From the NCBI GenBank assembly GCA_934247125.1, contig CAKQIZ010000001.1, forward strand, positions 4,834-68,833: a DNA stretch of 64,000 bases, read 5' to 3'. The notes below the pieces were generated by a model. That model worked only from the letters and a program-made list of their open reading frames with translations, was not told the DNA's origin and searched no databases. This document shows positions 62,529 through 64,000 of this stretch, one piece after another. Position 1 is the stretch's first letter. Every line of letters starts with the position of its first letter. The DNA comes from an uncultured Clostridia bacterium. Lineage in GTDB: Bacteria; Bacillota; Clostridia; Peptostreptococcales; Anaerovoracaceae. The position numbers and the translations under genes are program-made.

Positions 62529-63152
62529 ATGGGATATCTAAATGAAGAGAATATGGTGCATCTGGCAGGAAAGGTGCTTTCTGAGCCGGTGTTCAGTCAT
62601 AAAACATGTGGAGAAGCTTTTTATCTGACGGTGATGGGTATACTGCGGCGGAGCGGATATGAGGACAGGATAAGGGTGATAATACCGGAAAAGCTTATGG
62701 AAGACCGCATACCGCAGCCGGGTGAGTTCATGGAATTATGCGGGCAGGTGAGGACATACAACCGTGAATCAGAGGGGCGCAACAGACTGGAGGTCACAGT
62801 ATTTGCAAGGCATGTGATGTATGAGGAAGAAAGCAGCAGCGAGTATGAGAATCGCGTCATGCTCGAAGGATACATATGCAAGCCGCCTGTGAGACGTACA
62901 TCACCGCTGGGGCGGGAGATCTGTGACCTGATGATAGCAGTGAACAGGATGTACAACAAGTCCGATTATATCCCGACGATAGCATGGGGAAGGAACGCAG
63001 TCTACGGCGGCAGCCTGGAGGTGGGAGACAAAGTCGGACTCGAAGGGCGCATACAGAGCCGTGAATACAGGAAATTCACAGATGAAGGCGAAGCTGTGAC
63101 GAAGACCGCATATGAAGTATCCGTATCAAGGCTGGAGCTGATGGAAGAATGA
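62529..63152 (+). CDS. Single-stranded DNA-binding/OB-fold protein
   Basis: 207 residues. The pattern NMVHLAGKVLSEPVFSH, FMELCGQVRTYN, MLEGYICKPPVRRTSPLGREICDLMIAVNR and YIPTIAWGRNAVYGGSLEVGDKVGLEGRIQSREY shows two OB-type segments; the second half is close to SSB/PriB-type domains. It lacks the acidic DDDIPF-like tail of the main replication SSB, so it is likely an accessory SSB-like protein. The ATG lies right after a T6 tract, with GGAGGGGG as ribosome binding site. Confidence 0.8.
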   Translation: MGYLNEENMVHLAGKVLSEPVFSHKTCGEAFYLTVMGILRRSGYEDRIRVIIPEKLMEDRIPQPGEFMELCGQVRTYNRESEGRNRLEVTVFARHVMYEEESSSEYENRVMLEGYICKPPVRRTSPLGREICDLMIAVNRMYNKSDYIPTIAWGRNAVYGGSLEVGDKVGLEGRIQSREYRKFTDEGEAVTKTAYEVSVSRLELMEE

Positions 63153-63266
63153 GCGCGGCAGAACGATACGTGCCGTGCCGGCGCACCGCGTAAAACTGCA
63201 GCTGCGGGAATGCAGGCTGCAGCGGGAGCATCAATGTGTGCAATGTGTGTAAAAAAGCGCAAAACC

Positions 63267-63295
63267 TTGATTCTGTACTGCTATAGGGATATAAT
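63267..63295 (+). promoter_or_regulatory. Promoter of the flippase unit
   Basis: TTGATT (63267-63272), 17-base spacer, TATAAT (63290-63295). The interval 63153-63266 otherwise shows a CTGCAGC/GCTGCAG inverted repeat (about 63196-63221) and a short AATGTGTG repeat. Confidence 0.75.
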
Positions 63296-63337
63296 AAAGA
63301 GTATTTATATTTTAACACGGAAGGAGTCTCTTCACTG

Positions 63338-63379
63338 ATGATCCTAAGACAGGCGGCAGTTTTCCGCCGGTTTGGATAG
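63338..63379 (+). CDS. Possible 13-residue leader peptide
   Basis: ATG at 63338, peptide MILRQAAVFRRFG, stop at 63377-63379, seven bases before the flippase ATG. AAGGAG lies 11 bases upstream, stronger than anything before the flippase start. The frame also covers a GGCGG-CAGTTTT-CCGCC hairpin. Possibly translation of the flippase is coupled to this small frame. Evidence is limited to these signals. Confidence 0.25.
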   Translation: MILRQAAVFRRFG

Positions 63380-63386
63380 ATATATT

Positions 63387-64000
63387 ATGAGAAGCAGAAA
63401 AGCATTAAAAAACATACTTGCAAACTTAATACTGCAGATCACCGTCGCTTTGTCGGGGCTTATACTGCCACGTTTTTTTATCATAGCCTACGGATCAGCG
63501 ATGAACGGTATGATCGTGTCTGTGACACAGTTCATCTCATATCTGGCACTGGTGGAGGCCGGAGTCAGTGCAGCGTCGATAGTAGGGCTTTACAAACCGC
63601 TTGCGGACAACGATGTTGACGAGATAAACCGGATACTGTCGGCGACAAAGCGGTTCTACTACAGGTCAGGGATAGCATACGTGCTGCTGCTGGTATTTCT
63701 GGTAGTTCTGTATCCTATGCTGGTGCAGAACCAGATTCAGCCGGGAATAACGCGTTTTATGATAATCATACTGGCAACGAGCAATCTCGTGGATTACCTG
63801 TTCCTTGGCAAATACAAAGTGCTGCTGATGGCAAACCAGAAGGGCTACGTTATGATGCTGGTCCAGACGCTGGGTACAGTACTGAATACTGTTATCACGG
63901 TATGGCTCATAATGGAAGGCTGTAATGTGCTGCTGGTAAAATTCGTTGCCACAGTGATATATATACTTAGATTCATCCTTATCTGGATATATGTGAGAAA
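63387..64000 (+). CDS. Polysaccharide flippase-like membrane protein, 3' partial
   Basis: Open from the ATG at 63387 to the right edge (204 codons). The product has at least five hydrophobic helices (for example ILANLILQITVALSGLILPRFFIIAYG, ISYLALVEAGVSAASIVGLY, GIAYVLLLVFLVVLYPMLV), typical of the MATE/Wzx (polysaccharide biosynthesis protein) superfamily; the Wzx branch is favoured by the pattern at the N-terminus (RFFIIAYGSAMNGM). The rest is outside the window. It has a dedicated promoter, so a cell-surface polysaccharide cluster may begin here. Confidence 0.75.
   Translation, partial: MRSRKALKNILANLILQITVALSGLILPRFFIIAYGSAMNGMIVSVTQFISYLALVEAGVSAASIVGLYKPLADNDVDEINRILSATKRFYYRSGIAYVLLLVFLVVLYPMLVQNQIQPGITRFMIIILATSNLVDYLFLGKYKVLLMANQKGYVMMLVQTLGTVLNTVITVWLIMEGCNVLLVKFVATVIYILRFILIWIYVR

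Noticed and set aside
1-64000. CRISPR arrays, tRNA or rRNA genes, insertion sequences, prophage genes
   Set aside because: I saw no regular spacer repeats, no cloverleaf-like or rRNA sequence, no transposase and no phage structural gene. The only recombinase is the XerD-type protein in its conserved neighbourhood.

Overview
The window looks like a chromosomal segment of an anaerobic, endospore-forming Firmicute of class Clostridia. Supporting signs are spoIVA, spoVS and a spoIIM-like gene; the Gram-positive order priA-def-fmt-rsmB-stp-prkC-rsgA-rpe-plsX-rnc-smc-ftsY; a formyltetrahydrofolate synthetase cluster; strong GGAGG-type ribosome binding sites; and TTGACA/TATAAT-type promoters. Codon use leans strongly to ATA (Ile) and AGA/AGG (Arg). 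Family-level placement (something like Anaerovoracaceae) is a guess. Nearly all genes lie on the plus strand; niaR, proA, a YprB-like nuclease and a spoIIM-like gene are on the minus strand.

Region 1 (1-21.7 kb) is one long co-directional run of housekeeping genes with little or no spacing. It covers replication restart (priA, cut by the window edge), N-terminal formyl-Met handling (def, fmt), a membrane Zn-peptidase, rRNA methylation (rsmB), the Stp/PrkC phosphatase-kinase pair, ribosome assembly GTPases (rsgA, der), rpe, phospholipid synthesis (plsX, plsY, gpsA), rnc, smc, ftsY, miaB and a membrane fusion protein. The first convincing terminator is at about 21.7 kb, and its 3' arm carries the ribosome binding site of spoIVA.

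Region 2 (21.7-36.4 kb) is mixed: spoIVA, an MFS exporter, a lone hisD, a palindrome-rich 0.45 kb stretch without genes, a beta-CASP nuclease, a sigma-54 activator next to a class III aminotransferase, and a MATE exporter. It ends with a niaR-type repressor divergent from a three-gene operon (orphan EIIC-like transporter, FmdE-like, DUF3842) whose promoter carries a perfect palindrome.

Region 3 (36.4-47 kb) holds proline synthesis (proA apart from proB-proC), nudF, the spoIIM-like gene, a surface protein, a XerD-type recombinase lacking two catalytic residues, rplS with a leader, rbgA and rnhB. Between the YprB-like gene and spoVS, the minus strand carries a candidate small RNA: promoter, GU-containing 5' hairpin with a C-rich loop, C-rich linker and perfect terminator. 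I consider it the most interesting undescribed element here.

Region 4 (47-64 kb) opens with a ZTP-type riboswitch before fhs-fchA-folD (one-carbon metabolism). It continues with an amine/amide-type cluster (APC permease, AraC regulator, GyrI-like protein, amidohydrolase, small membrane protein), a stand-alone LarC N-terminal domain, SseB-like and membrane proteins, valS-folC-lipid kinase, an OB-fold protein whose ribosome binding site again sits in a terminator hairpin, and a flippase cut by the right edge.
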